DNA of 64,000 nucleotides, taken from NCBI GenBank assembly GCA_963793005.1, contig CAWBYP010000002.1, positions 2,472,416 to 2,536,415 of the forward strand, in the 5' to 3' direction. Below the pieces are notes generated by a model. The model was not told where the DNA came from. It ran no database searches and saw only the letters and a program-made list of their open reading frames with translations. Each line of letters starts with the position of its first letter. The stretch's first letter is position 1. Both the position numbers and the translations under genes were made by a program. This document shows positions 26,687 through 36,313 of the stretch, one piece after another. The DNA is from RPQJ01 sp963793005 (GTDB lineage Bacteria > Pseudomonadota > Gammaproteobacteria > Steroidobacterales > Steroidobacteraceae).

Positions 26687-26958
26687 GCACGAATGCGTGG
26701 CGATTCGCCACCGCCCTGCTCGGCCTGGCCGTGCTCGCCTCCGGGCTGGGCGTGGTCTATGGCAAGCACGAGGCCCGCAGTCGCTTCAGCGAACTGCAGC
26801 GTCTCACGCGGGAGCGCGACGATCTCGACATCGAATGGGGGCAGTTGCAGCTTGAGCAGAGCACCTGGTCGGCGAATGGGCGAGTCGAGAACGTGGCCCG
26901 CGACGACCTGCACATGGTCATTCCGCAGGCCAGCGACCTGCGCATCGTGCAGCCGTGA
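26683..26958 (+). CDS. ftsL: Cell division protein FtsL
   Basis: 91-residue bitopic protein: a short N-terminus, one membrane helix (FATALLGLAVLASGLGVVYG), and a periplasmic coiled coil (SRFSELQRLTRERDDLDIEWGQL). It forms the FtsQLB complex with FtsB and FtsQ. Small and poorly conserved, but its place between rsmH and ftsI and its topology are diagnostic. Coupled to both neighbours by 4-base overlaps. Confidence 0.95.
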   Translation: MSTNAWRFATALLGLAVLASGLGVVYGKHEARSRFSELQRLTRERDDLDIEWGQLQLEQSTWSANGRVENVARDDLHMVIPQASDLRIVQP

Positions 26959-28682
26959 AACGCACCGCCACCAATGACCGCAGTGCCGGGGGCTACCGCT
27001 GGCGCCACTGGCTGGTCGTCGGCGTGCTCGGCGTGGCGGGTGCGTCACTGGTCGCGCGCGCCGTCTACCTGCAGGTGATCGACCAGGCCTTCCTCGAGAA
27101 GCAGGGCGACGCACGCATCCTGCGCAAGGCGAAGCTCTCCGCCAATCGCGGCATGATCCTCGACCGTAACGGCGAAGCGCTTGCCGTCAGCACTCCGGTC
27201 GACACGGTTTGGGCGGATCCCCGCAAGCTCGCGGAGGCACCACAGGACTTCCCGAAGCTGGCCAAGGCGCTGGACCGCGACCCGCAGTGGCTCGCGCGCC
27301 GCGTGACCAGCAGCCTCGATCGCGAATTCATCTATCTGGTGCGCCACATGCGTCCGCAGGACGCCGCGCGCGTCAAGGCGCTCGGCATCCCCGGCGTGGA
27401 CACGTTGCGCGAGTACCGGCGTTACTACCCGGCTGGCGAGGTCACCGGCCACCTGCTCGGCTTCACCAACGTGGACGACGTCGGGCAGGAGGGCCTGGAA
27501 CTCGCCTACGACCAGTGGCTGGGTGGCGTCCCGGGCGAGAAGATCGTCATGCGCGACAGCCTCGGTCGCACCATCGAGGACATCGAGCGGCTGAGTGCGC
27601 CGCGTCCCGGCCAGGACCTGCGCACCAGCATCGACTTGCGGGTGCAGTACCTCGCGTACCGCGAGCTCAAGGCGGCAGTGCAGGACAACAAGGCGCGCGC
27701 GGGCACGATCGTGGTGCTCGACATCGCCACTGGCGAAGTGCTGGCCATGGTCAACCAGCCGACCTTCAACCCGAACGACCGCGAGCAGTACGCGGCGTCG
27801 CGTTATCGCAATCGCACGACTAACGATTTCCTCGAGCCCGGCTCGAGCATGAAGCCGTTCATCGTCGCGGCGGCGATGGAGACGGGCCGGTACCACGCCG
27901 ACACGCTGATCGACACGTCGCCAGGGATGTTTCGCGTCGGCATCAAGACCGTGAAGGACCACAACAACCTCGGCACCATCGACGTCACCACCGTGCTCGC
28001 GAAGTCGAGCAACGTCGGCGCGGCGAAGATCGCGCTGTCGCTGAAGCCACAGGAGATGTGGAACACGCTCGACGCGCTGGGCTTCGGCCGCGTGACCGGC
28101 TCCGGTTTTCCCGGCGAGTCCACCGGGATCCTCTCCGGCTACGAGCATTGGCGTCCGATCACGCAGGCGACCATGTCCTACGGCTATGGCCTGTCGGTGA
28201 CGCCGCTGCAGCTTGCACAGGCGTACGCGATCCTCGGGGCGGGCGGGGTTCGCAGGCCCATCAGCCTGAGGCGCGTGGACACACCGCCGGCGGGCGAGCG
28301 GGTGCTGCCTGGGCCTGTTGCAACGGAGCTGGTGCGGATCCTGGAGAGCGTCGTCAGCAACGGCACGGCGCGTCGCGCGGCGGTGATGGGCTACCGCGTG
28401 TCGGGCAAGACCGGCACGGCGTGGAAGGCCTCGCAGACCGGCGGCTATTCCACCAACAAGTACCTCGCGATCTTCGGCGGCGTGGTGCCGTCCAGCAATC
28501 CGCGGCTCGCGGCCGTTGTGATCATCGACGAGCCGAGCGCCGGCTCCTATTACGGCGGCGACGTCGCAGCCCCGGTCTTCGCATCCGTGATGTCGGGTGC
28601 ACTGCGCCTGCTCGCGATACCGCCAGACGACCTGCAGCGCATGCCGGCGACGACACTGGTGCAGGCGCAGGACCCGTGGTGA
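26955..28682 (+). CDS. ftsI: Septal peptidoglycan transpeptidase FtsI (PBP3)
   Basis: 575 residues: an N-terminal anchor (WLVVGVLGVAGASLVARAVYLQ), a PBP dimerisation domain, and a C-terminal transpeptidase. The three penicillin-binding motifs are intact: SSMK (S297-K300), SSN in AKSSNVGAAKIAL, and KTGT in SGKTGTAWKAS. It crosslinks septal wall with FtsW, encoded further down the cluster. The start is GTG at 26955 overlapping ftsL. Length is normal. Confidence 0.97.
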   Translation: MKRTATNDRSAGGYRWRHWLVVGVLGVAGASLVARAVYLQVIDQAFLEKQGDARILRKAKLSANRGMILDRNGEALAVSTPVDTVWADPRKLAEAPQDFPKLAKALDRDPQWLARRVTSSLDREFIYLVRHMRPQDAARVKALGIPGVDTLREYRRYYPAGEVTGHLLGFTNVDDVGQEGLELAYDQWLGGVPGEKIVMRDSLGRTIEDIERLSAPRPGQDLRTSIDLRVQYLAYRELKAAVQDNKARAGTIVVLDIATGEVLAMVNQPTFNPNDREQYAASRYRNRTTNDFLEPGSSMKPFIVAAAMETGRYHADTLIDTSPGMFRVGIKTVKDHNNLGTIDVTTVLAKSSNVGAAKIALSLKPQEMWNTLDALGFGRVTGSGFPGESTGILSGYEHWRPITQATMSYGYGLSVTPLQLAQAYAILGAGGVRRPISLRRVDTPPAGERVLPGPVATELVRILESVVSNGTARRAAVMGYRVSGKTGTAWKASQTGGYSTNKYLAIFGGVVPSSNPRLAAVVIIDEPSAGSYYGGDVAAPVFASVMSGALRLLAIPPDDLQRMPATTLVQAQDPW

Positions 28683-28702
28683 CGCATGGCCAGACCGGGG
28701 GA

Positions 28703-30226
28703 ATGAGCGCCGTGGCAGAAGTGGATTCCGTGCCCGGCTACGAGGCGTCGCTCGCAGCACTGCTCGCCGGTGTCGCGCAGCCGCTGCGCGACACGGTGGT
28801 GACCGGCCTCACGATGGACAGCCGGCAGGCGGTGGCGGGCTGTGCTTTCCTGGCCTGCCAGGGTCGGGGCGGGCACGGCATCTCGCACGCCGAATCGGCC
28901 GTCGAGCGCGGCGCGGTGGCCGTGTTATACGAGCCGGTGCCGGGGCTCGAGCCGCCGGTGCTGCCTGCGCACGTGGTGGTCCATGCGATTCCCGGGCTCG
29001 GGCGCCGCGTCGGAGAGATTGCGGACCGCTTCTTCCGGCAGCCGTCGTCGGACCTCGAGGTTGCGGGCATCACCGGCACCAACGGCAAGACGACCACCGC
29101 CTACCTGCTCGCGCAGGCAGCCGAAGCGGTCGGACGCAAGGGTGCCTACCTCGGCACCATCGGTTTCGGCCGCCCCGGCGCACTCGCCGCCGCGGGGCTC
29201 ACCACGCCCGACTGTGTGACCGTGCACCGGCTGCTCGCCGAGGCGAGGGACTCCGGAGCGAAGACCCTGGCGCTCGAGGTGTCGTCGCACGCGCTGGACC
29301 AGGGCCGCGTGGACGCAGTGCGTTTCGACACGGCGGTATTCACCAACCTGACACGCGACCACCTCGACTATCACGGCACGCTCGACGCCTACTTCGAGGC
29401 AAAGCAGCGCATCTTCCGCGCGACCGGCCTGCGCCGCGCGATCGTGAATGTTCGCGACGAATTCGGCCGGCGGCTGGCCGATGCGCTCGACCCCGCGGTG
29501 GAGCCGGTGTTCTTCTCGACTTCGAACGACGTATGGGCGCCGCACGGCGCGGCATGGATCCGCCTGCCGGAGCTGCGCGCCACTGCAGCGGGGCTCACCC
29601 TGCACATCGAGAGCAGCTGGGGCGCGGGAACGCTGCGTTCGCCGCTGGTCGGCGAGTTCAATGCCGAGAACCTGCTGGCCGTGCTCGGCGTGCTGCTCGG
29701 CTGGAAAATCCCGCTGCAGCGCGCGCTTGCCGCGCTCGCGACCTGCGTGTCGCCGCCCGGACGCATGGAGGCTTTTGGCGGCGGTGCTCAACCGCTTGCG
29801 CTGGTCGACTACGCCCACACGCCGGACGCGCTCGGCAAGCTGCTCGAGGCGGCACGCGCGCATGCGCGCGGCCGCGTGCATTGCGTGTTCGGCTGCGGTG
29901 GCGACCGCGATCCCGGCAAGCGCCCGATGATGGGGGCGATCGCCGAGCACGGTGCGGACGTGGTGGTCGTCACCGACGACAACCCGCGCGGCGAGGATTC
30001 CCGCGCGATCATCGAGCAGATCCTGGGCGGCATGCGCGATCGAAGCGCGGCGCAGGTCATTCCCGACCGGGCTGAGGCTATCCACCACGCGCTCGCGGAC
30101 GCGGATGCGGGCGACGTCGTCGTGATCGCTGGCAAGGGTCACGAGACGAACCAGCTGGTCGGCAGTGAAGTGCGCCCGTTCAGCGACCGGCAGGTCGTCA
30201 AGGATGCGCTCGGGAGCGAGGCATGA
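28703..30226 (+). CDS. murE: UDP-MurNAc-Ala-Glu:meso-diaminopimelate ligase
   Basis: 507-residue cytosolic Mur ligase that adds the third residue of the stem peptide. It has the ATP-binding motif GITGTNGKTTT, the Mur central motif, and DDNPRGED, whose DNPR box selects meso-diaminopimelate. The ATG at 28703 follows GGGGGA about 6 bases upstream. The upstream continuation of the frame lies antiphase inside ftsI. It overlaps murF by 4 bases. Confidence 0.96.
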   Translation: MSAVAEVDSVPGYEASLAALLAGVAQPLRDTVVTGLTMDSRQAVAGCAFLACQGRGGHGISHAESAVERGAVAVLYEPVPGLEPPVLPAHVVVHAIPGLGRRVGEIADRFFRQPSSDLEVAGITGTNGKTTTAYLLAQAAEAVGRKGAYLGTIGFGRPGALAAAGLTTPDCVTVHRLLAEARDSGAKTLALEVSSHALDQGRVDAVRFDTAVFTNLTRDHLDYHGTLDAYFEAKQRIFRATGLRRAIVNVRDEFGRRLADALDPAVEPVFFSTSNDVWAPHGAAWIRLPELRATAAGLTLHIESSWGAGTLRSPLVGEFNAENLLAVLGVLLGWKIPLQRALAALATCVSPPGRMEAFGGGAQPLALVDYAHTPDALGKLLEAARAHARGRVHCVFGCGGDRDPGKRPMMGAIAEHGADVVVVTDDNPRGEDSRAIIEQILGGMRDRSAAQVIPDRAEAIHHALADADAGDVVVIAGKGHETNQLVGSEVRPFSDRQVVKDALGSEA

Positions 30227-31605
30227 TCCGGGACCTCGCCGAACTCGCCCGCGTGACCGGCGGCAGGCTCGAGGGCGCGAATCTCGCGTTCGATTCGGTG
30301 TCCACCGACAGCCGCACGATCGAGCCCGGCTCGCTGTTCGTCGCTCTCGTCGGCGAGAAGTTCGATGCGCATGACTACGTCCGGCAGGCTGCGCAGCGCG
30401 GCTGCAGTGCCGCGCTGGTCAGTCGCCCGGTCGAGGCGGCCGTGCCGCAGGTAGTCGTGGCCGATACGCTCGCCGCGCTCAGCGCGTTCGCGCGGGCGTG
30501 GCGGGGCGACTACCAGGGCACCGTGGTGGGCATCACCGGCAGCAACGGCAAGACCACGGTCAAGGAAATGACCGGTACGATCCTTGGCACCTGCGGTCCG
30601 TGCCTGGTCACGCAGGGCAACCTCAACAATCACATTGGCGTGCCGCTCACGCTCGTCCGTCTGCGGCCCGAGCACCTGTACGCGGTGATCGAGATGGGCG
30701 CGAACCACCGCGGCGAGATAGCACACCTGGCTGCAATCGCCCGGCCTGACGTCGGCCTGGTGGTCAACGCGGGACCCGCCCACCTCGAGGGTTTCGGCGG
30801 CATGGACGGTGTCGCGCGCGGCAAGGGCGAGATGTTCGAGGCGCTGGGATCCAGTGGCACGGCAGTGATCAACGCCGACGATCGATTCGCCGGGTTCTGG
30901 CGCGGGCTCGCGCGGGCCGCCGGGCGTGTCGTCACCTTCGGCATGGACACGGACGCTGATTTCACTGCATCCGGCGTGGTCGAGCAGGCGACGGGACAGG
31001 GATTCATTACCGAATTCGACCTGAAGTGCCCGCTGGGCGGCAGGCGCCTTTCGATCGCTCTTTCGGGCAGCCACAACGTGATGAACGCGCTGGCCGCCGC
31101 CGCCGCTGCCTCGGCCGCAGGTGCCAGCCTCGATGCGATCGCCGACGGTCTCGCCTCGATGCTGCCGGTTGCCGGGCGCCTGAGGATGCGAGCCGCGCTG
31201 AACGGCGCGCGACTCATCGACGATTCCTACAATGCCAACCCGGGCTCGGTGCGCGCCGGGCTGGAGTCACTTGCGAAGCTGCCGGGCGAGCACTGGCTGG
31301 TGCTCGGTGAAATGCGCGAACTCGGCGCCGACTCCGACCGGCTGCATGCGGAAATGGGTGCGCTCGCGCGGCAGAGCGGCGTGAGCCGGATGCTCGCGAT
31401 CGGTGACGAGTCGAGGCACGCGGTCGAGGCTTTCGGCGTGGGCGGCCAGTGGTTCGCCGCCGTCGATGACCTGGTCGCGGTCGCGCGGTCGGACCTGGGC
31501 AAGGACGTGACGCTGCTGGTGAAGGGATCGAGGTCGAATCGCCTCGAGCGCGTCGCGGATGCGCTTGCTGCCGACGGCGGCAGCGCGGGCGGGGGAGGCC
31601 ACTAG
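30223..31605 (+). CDS. murF: UDP-MurNAc-tripeptide:D-Ala-D-Ala ligase
   Basis: 460 residues that complete the cytosolic UDP-MurNAc pentapeptide. Motifs are the N-terminal DSRTIEPGSLFVAL, GITGSNGKTTVKEM (P-loop), MGANHRGEIAHL, and IDDSYNANPGSVRAGLESL. Coupled to murE upstream; mraY starts 2 bases after its stop. The C-terminus is Gly/Ala-rich. Confidence 0.97.
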   Translation: MIRDLAELARVTGGRLEGANLAFDSVSTDSRTIEPGSLFVALVGEKFDAHDYVRQAAQRGCSAALVSRPVEAAVPQVVVADTLAALSAFARAWRGDYQGTVVGITGSNGKTTVKEMTGTILGTCGPCLVTQGNLNNHIGVPLTLVRLRPEHLYAVIEMGANHRGEIAHLAAIARPDVGLVVNAGPAHLEGFGGMDGVARGKGEMFEALGSSGTAVINADDRFAGFWRGLARAAGRVVTFGMDTDADFTASGVVEQATGQGFITEFDLKCPLGGRRLSIALSGSHNVMNALAAAAAASAAGASLDAIADGLASMLPVAGRLRMRAALNGARLIDDSYNANPGSVRAGLESLAKLPGEHWLVLGEMRELGADSDRLHAEMGALARQSGVSRMLAIGDESRHAVEAFGVGGQWFAAVDDLVAVARSDLGKDVTLLVKGSRSNRLERVADALAADGGSAGGGGH

Positions 31606-31606
31606 C

Positions 31607-32689
31607 ATGCTGCGTCATGTCGCCGAGTGGCTCACCCAGTATTACTCGGGCTTCAATGTATTCAGCTACCTGACGCTGCGGGCGATCCTCGCGGCGCTGA
31701 CCGCGCTCACGATCTCGTTCGTGGTCGGTCCGGGGATGATCCGCAAGCTGGCCGAGCGACAGGTCGGCCAGCGCGTGCGTTCCGATGGCCCGCAGAGCCA
31801 CCTGTCGAAGGCCGGCACGCCGACGATGGGCGGCGCGCTGATCCTGGTGGCAATCGTCGCCGGCACGCTGTTGTGGGCCGACCTCGCCAACCGGTTCGTG
31901 TGGATCACGCTCGCGGTGACCGTGGCGTTCGGGTTGATCGGATTCTGGGACGACTACCTGAAGCTGGTGGTCGGCGATTCGCGCGGGCTGATCGCGCGCC
32001 ACAAGTATTTCTGGCAGTCGGTGGCCGGCCTGGGTGCGGCGTTCGCGCTCTACCTCACCGCGCAGACGCCGGCGGAAACCACGCTGATCATGCCGTTCGT
32101 CAAGCATTTCGTGCTGCCGCTCGGGCCGCTGTTCGTCGTGCTGTCCTACTTCGTGATCGTGGGCTCGAGCAATGCGGTGAACCTGACGGACGGGCTCGAC
32201 GGGCTGGCGATCATGCCCGCCGTGCTGGTCGCCGGCGCGCTCGGCGTGTTCGCGTATGCCTCCGGCAACGTCGTGTTCGCCAACTACCTGGCGATCCCCT
32301 ACGTCGCCGGCGCGGGCGAAGTGCTGGTGATCTGCGCGTCGATCTTCGGCGCGGGCCTCGGTTTCCTCTGGTTCAACACCTACCCGGCCCAGGTGTTCAT
32401 GGGCGACATCGGCGCGCTGGCGCTCGGCGCCGCGCTGGGCGTGATCGCGGTGATCGTTCGCCAGGAAATGGTGCTGTTCATCATGGGCGGCGTGTTCGTG
32501 ATGGAGACCGTCTCCGTCATCCTGCAGGTGGGCTCCTTCAAGCTGCGCGGCAAGCGCATCTTCCGCATGGCGCCCATCCACCATCATTACGAACTCAAGG
32601 GCTGGGCCGAGCCGAAGGTGATCGTGCGCTTCTGGATCATCACCGTGATCCTCGTGCTGATCGGGCTGGCGACGCTGAAGCTGCGATGA
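31607..32689 (+). CDS. mraY: Phospho-MurNAc-pentapeptide transferase
   Basis: 360-residue ten-helix inner-membrane enzyme that transfers phospho-MurNAc-pentapeptide to undecaprenyl phosphate, making lipid I. Signature loops are HLSKAGTPTMGG, FWDDYLK, SSNAVNLTDGLDGLAI and MGDIGALALGAALG, with FRMAPIHHHYELKGW near the end. All catalytic aspartates are visible. The start ATG is at 31607, and it overlaps murD by 4 bases. Confidence 0.98.
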   Translation: MLRHVAEWLTQYYSGFNVFSYLTLRAILAALTALTISFVVGPGMIRKLAERQVGQRVRSDGPQSHLSKAGTPTMGGALILVAIVAGTLLWADLANRFVWITLAVTVAFGLIGFWDDYLKLVVGDSRGLIARHKYFWQSVAGLGAAFALYLTAQTPAETTLIMPFVKHFVLPLGPLFVVLSYFVIVGSSNAVNLTDGLDGLAIMPAVLVAGALGVFAYASGNVVFANYLAIPYVAGAGEVLVICASIFGAGLGFLWFNTYPAQVFMGDIGALALGAALGVIAVIVRQEMVLFIMGGVFVMETVSVILQVGSFKLRGKRIFRMAPIHHHYELKGWAEPKVIVRFWIITVILVLIGLATLKLR

Positions 32690-34041
32690 GCGCGCACCCG
32701 AACAGCGTCGTGCCGCTCGAACCCGGGACACGGGCCCTGGTGCTCGGCCTCGGCCGCACCGGGCTCTCGGCCGCGCGCTACCTGCATCGCAAGGGCCTCC
32801 GGCTCCGCGTCGCCGACACGCGCGCCGAGCCGCCCGGGATCGAGGCGCTGCGCCGCGAACTGGCCGGGATCGAACTCCGCACCGGCCCGTTCGAGCTGGC
32901 GCTGCTCGACGACGTGTCGCAGGTCGTCATCTCGCCCGGGCTTTCGCTGCGTGAGCCAGTCGCGGTCGAAGCGGCGCGGCGCGGACTGCCGGTCGTCGGC
33001 GACATCGAGCTGTTCGCGCGCGAGGCCGTCGCGCCGCTGGCCGCGGTCACCGGCACCAACGGCAAGAGCACGGTGACCGCGCTGATGGCGGTGCTTGCGA
33101 CCGCGGCCGGGCAGGCGGCGATTGCCGGTGCCAACCTGGGGGAGCCCGCCCTTGACCTGCTGCAGCATGCGACGCCGGACCTGTACGTGCTCGAGCTGTC
33201 GAGCTTCCAGCTGGAAACCACGCACTCGCTGCGCACCGTGACAGCCGCGGTGCTGAATGTCTCGCCGGACCACATGGATCGCTACGATTCGCTGGCCGAC
33301 TACGCGGCGGCCAAGGCGCGGATCTTCGACGGCTGCGAGACGGCTGTCGTCAATGCCGATGACCCGCTGGTTCGCGACATGCCGCGCGCGGGCCAGCGCG
33401 TGCTTTCGTTCAGCCTGCAGGATGCCGGTGCGGATTACTGCCTCGACGGCGGCGCCGAGCCCTGGCTCGCCTGCCGCGGAAAGCCGCTACTGCCCGTCTC
33501 CGCGATGCGACTCACCGGGCGGCACAACATAGCCAACGCGCTTGCCGCGCTCGCGATGAGCGAGGCGCTGGACCTGCCGCGCGCGCCGGTGCTCGACGCG
33601 CTGGCGGAATTCGGCGGGCTCGCGCACAGGGCGCAGTGGGTCGCGGACGTGGCCGGCATCCGTTTCGTCAACGATTCGAAGGGCACGAATGTCGGTGCCA
33701 CGGTCGCCGCGGTCTCGGGCACGGACGGGACGATCGTGCTGATCGCAGGGGGCGACGGCAAGGGACAGGATTTCGGCGCGCTGCGCGAGGCGTTTCGCGG
33801 CAAGGTGCGACACGCGGTGCTGATCGGCCGCGACGCCCCGCGGCTTGCGGCAGCGCTCGACGGTGCCTGCAGCACGGAGATCGTGGCGGACATGCCGACG
33901 GCCGTCCGCGCCGCGCGCGCCGCCGCGCAGCCGGGCGAGACCGTGCTGCTCTCGCCGGCCTGCGCCAGCCTCGACATGTTCCGCGACTACGCGCACCGCG
34001 GCGAGGAATTCGCGGCCTCGGTCAGGAGCCTGGCCGCATGA
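32686..34041 (+). CDS. murD: UDP-MurNAc-L-alanine:D-glutamate ligase
   Basis: 451-residue cytosolic ligase adding D-Glu as the second stem residue. N-terminal Rossmann motif VLGLGRTGLSAARYL, P-loop VTGTNGKSTVTALM, NVSPDHMDRY, and a VNDSKGTNVGAT region near the start of the C-terminal domain. Normal length. ATGA overlaps link it to mraY and ftsW. Confidence 0.97.
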   Translation: MSAHPNSVVPLEPGTRALVLGLGRTGLSAARYLHRKGLRLRVADTRAEPPGIEALRRELAGIELRTGPFELALLDDVSQVVISPGLSLREPVAVEAARRGLPVVGDIELFAREAVAPLAAVTGTNGKSTVTALMAVLATAAGQAAIAGANLGEPALDLLQHATPDLYVLELSSFQLETTHSLRTVTAAVLNVSPDHMDRYDSLADYAAAKARIFDGCETAVVNADDPLVRDMPRAGQRVLSFSLQDAGADYCLDGGAEPWLACRGKPLLPVSAMRLTGRHNIANALAALAMSEALDLPRAPVLDALAEFGGLAHRAQWVADVAGIRFVNDSKGTNVGATVAAVSGTDGTIVLIAGGDGKGQDFGALREAFRGKVRHAVLIGRDAPRLAAALDGACSTEIVADMPTAVRAARAAAQPGETVLLSPACASLDMFRDYAHRGEEFAASVRSLAA

Positions 34042-35225
34042 CCGCCACCACCATGTCCTACGCGCGCTCCAGCGGCCAGCCGCGGCGATTCATGTTCGAC
34101 ACCTGGGTGGTCGGCACGGTCGCCACGCTGCTGCTGATCGGGCTGATCATGGTTGCCTCGGCGTCGATCGGCGTGTCCGATCACGAGTCGGGCAACCCGT
34201 TCTTCTACTTTCAGAGGCAGCTGCTGTACGTAATGATGGGCCTGGTTGCCGCCTTCGTGGCGATGGCCATCCCGACCAGCGTCTGGGAAAAGCACTCGAA
34301 AGTGCTGCTGGTGGGCGGATTCGCGCTGCTGGTGCTGGTGCTGCTGCCGGGCATCGGCCACGAGGTGAATGGCAGCCGTCGCTGGGCACGCCTGGGAATC
34401 ATGAACTTCCAGGCATCGGAGCTCGCCCGCGTGATGCTGCTCACCTACCTGTCGAGCTACGCCGTGCGGCGCTCGGAGGAACTCAGCTCGAGCTTCCAGG
34501 GGTTCATGAAGCCGGTTGCCGTGCTGGGCGCGGCGGCGATACTGCTGCTGCTCGAGCCCGACTTCGGCGCGGCGACGGTACTGATGGCCACCGGGCTCGC
34601 GATCCTGTTCCTCGCGGGCGTGCGCCTGCACCACCTGCTGGTGCCGGTCGTCGGCAGCGTCGCCGCGATGGCGGTGCTGGCGGTGACCTCGCCGTACCGG
34701 CTGCGCCGCCTGGTTGCGTTCCGCAATCCCTGGGAAGATCCGTTCGACAGCGGATTCCAGCTCGTGCAGTCGCTGATCGCGATAGGTCGCGGGGAGTGGT
34801 TCGGCGTCGGGCTCGGCTCGAGCGTGCAGAAGCTGTTCTACCTGCCCGAGGCGCACACCGACTTCGTGTTTGCAGTGCTCGCAGAGGAATTCGGTTTCCT
34901 CGGCGTGTGCGTCGTGATCGGCCTGTTCGCGGTGCTGGTCAGCCGGGCGCTTGCGATCTCGCGCCGGGCCGCCGACGCCGGCCTGCAGTTCCAGTCCTAC
35001 CTTGCCGCCTCGATCGGCATCTGGCTCGGCCTGCAGGCCTTCGTGAACATCGGCGTGAACATGGGCCTGCTGCCGACCAAGGGCCTGACACTTCCGCTGC
35101 TGTCCTACGGCGGCAGCAGCATGCTGGTCACGCTTGGCGTGCTCGGGCTGCTGCTGCGGATCAACCACGAGACGCAGGCGGCCGATCGGCCCGCGGCGGC
35201 GTCGCGCGAGGTGTGTCGCGCATGA
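34038..35225 (+). CDS. ftsW: Septal peptidoglycan polymerase FtsW
   Basis: 395-residue SEDS-family membrane glycosyltransferase with about ten helices. It polymerises septal glycan strands in complex with FtsI. Motifs are GHEVNGSRRWARLGIMNFQASELAR, LLEPDFGAATVL (with the catalytic Asp), and PTKGLTLPLLSYGGSSML. Overlaps murD and murG by 4 bases each. Confidence 0.97.
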   Translation: MTATTMSYARSSGQPRRFMFDTWVVGTVATLLLIGLIMVASASIGVSDHESGNPFFYFQRQLLYVMMGLVAAFVAMAIPTSVWEKHSKVLLVGGFALLVLVLLPGIGHEVNGSRRWARLGIMNFQASELARVMLLTYLSSYAVRRSEELSSSFQGFMKPVAVLGAAAILLLLEPDFGAATVLMATGLAILFLAGVRLHHLLVPVVGSVAAMAVLAVTSPYRLRRLVAFRNPWEDPFDSGFQLVQSLIAIGRGEWFGVGLGSSVQKLFYLPEAHTDFVFAVLAEEFGFLGVCVVIGLFAVLVSRALAISRRAADAGLQFQSYLAASIGIWLGLQAFVNIGVNMGLLPTKGLTLPLLSYGGSSMLVTLGVLGLLLRINHETQAADRPAAASREVCRA

Positions 35226-36313
35226 CGCGTCCCACGGCAATGATCATGGCGGGTGGCACCGGCGGACACGTCTTCCCGGCGCTCGCGACTGCGCGCGTTC
35301 TACGCGAGCGCGGCTACGACCTCGTGTGGCTCGGCACCCGCCGCGGAATCGAGGCGCGCCTGGTGCCGGCCGCGGGCATTCCGGTCGAATGGCTGAGCGT
35401 GAGCGGCCTGCGTGGCAAGGGCATCGGCGCGTTGCTTGCCGCGCCGTTTCGGCTGGCAACCGCGCTGGTCCAGGCGCTGCGCGCCGTGCGGCGCCACCGG
35501 CCCAGCGTCGTGCTCGGCGCGGGCGGCTTCGTTTCCGGGCCGGGCGGGGTAGCGGCCTGGCTCACGCGCACGCCGCTGGTCGTGCATGAGCAGAACGCCG
35601 TCGCGGGAATGACCAATCGCCTGCTTGCACACATCGCCGATCGCGTGCTGGAAGGCTTTCCCGGGAGCTTCGGCGACGGCGTGAAGGCCGAGCGGGTCGG
35701 CAACCCGGTGCGTCGCGAGATCGCGAACGTGGCGCCGCCGGAGCGCCGCTACGCGGGGCGCGAGGGCCCGGTGCGCCTGCTGGTGTTCGGCGGCAGCCAG
35801 GGTTCGTCGCGGCTCAACACCGTGGTGCCCGCGGCGATCTCCGAACTTCCGGAGTGGCTGCGTCCGGAAGTGCTGCACCAGACGGGCGCGCAGGGTGCCG
35901 AGGAGACGGCCGCGGCCTACCGCGCGCGCGGCATCGTGGCGGACGTGCGCGCCTTCATCGATGACATGGCCGGCGCCTACGGCTGGGCCGACCTCGCCGT
36001 GTGCCGCTCAGGTGCGCTGACCATCGCGGAGCTCGCGGCCGCCGGTGTTCCTGCGGTCCTCGTGCCGTTCCCGGCGGCCGTGGATGACCACCAGACCCGC
36101 AACGCACAGTACGTGGTCCGCGTTGGCGCGGCAGTGCTGCAGTCCGAGTCGGGACTGACGCCGGTGTCGCTGGCGGCGAAACTGCGCGAGTTGCTCGAGG
36201 CCGGCCGGCCGCGGCTCGAGCGCATGGCGCGTGCCGCGCGTGCCGCGGCCATCACCGACGCAGACGTGCGACTTGCAGATGCCTGCGTCGCGGCGGCAGG
36301 AGGCGCGGCATGA
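35222..36313 (+). CDS. murG: Lipid II synthase MurG
   Basis: 363-residue membrane-peripheral GT-B glycosyltransferase that adds GlcNAc to lipid I. It has the donor loop MAGGTGGHVFPAL, VVLGAGGFVSGPGGVAAWL, VHEQNAVAGMTNRLL, VFGGSQGSSRLN, and AVCRSGALTIAELAAAGVPAVLVP. Coupled to ftsW and murC by short overlaps. Normal length, no anomalies. Confidence 0.98.
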   Translation: MTRPTAMIMAGGTGGHVFPALATARVLRERGYDLVWLGTRRGIEARLVPAAGIPVEWLSVSGLRGKGIGALLAAPFRLATALVQALRAVRRHRPSVVLGAGGFVSGPGGVAAWLTRTPLVVHEQNAVAGMTNRLLAHIADRVLEGFPGSFGDGVKAERVGNPVRREIANVAPPERRYAGREGPVRLLVFGGSQGSSRLNTVVPAAISELPEWLRPEVLHQTGAQGAEETAAAYRARGIVADVRAFIDDMAGAYGWADLAVCRSGALTIAELAAAGVPAVLVPFPAAVDDHQTRNAQYVVRVGAAVLQSESGLTPVSLAAKLRELLEAGRPRLERMARAARAAAITDADVRLADACVAAAGGAA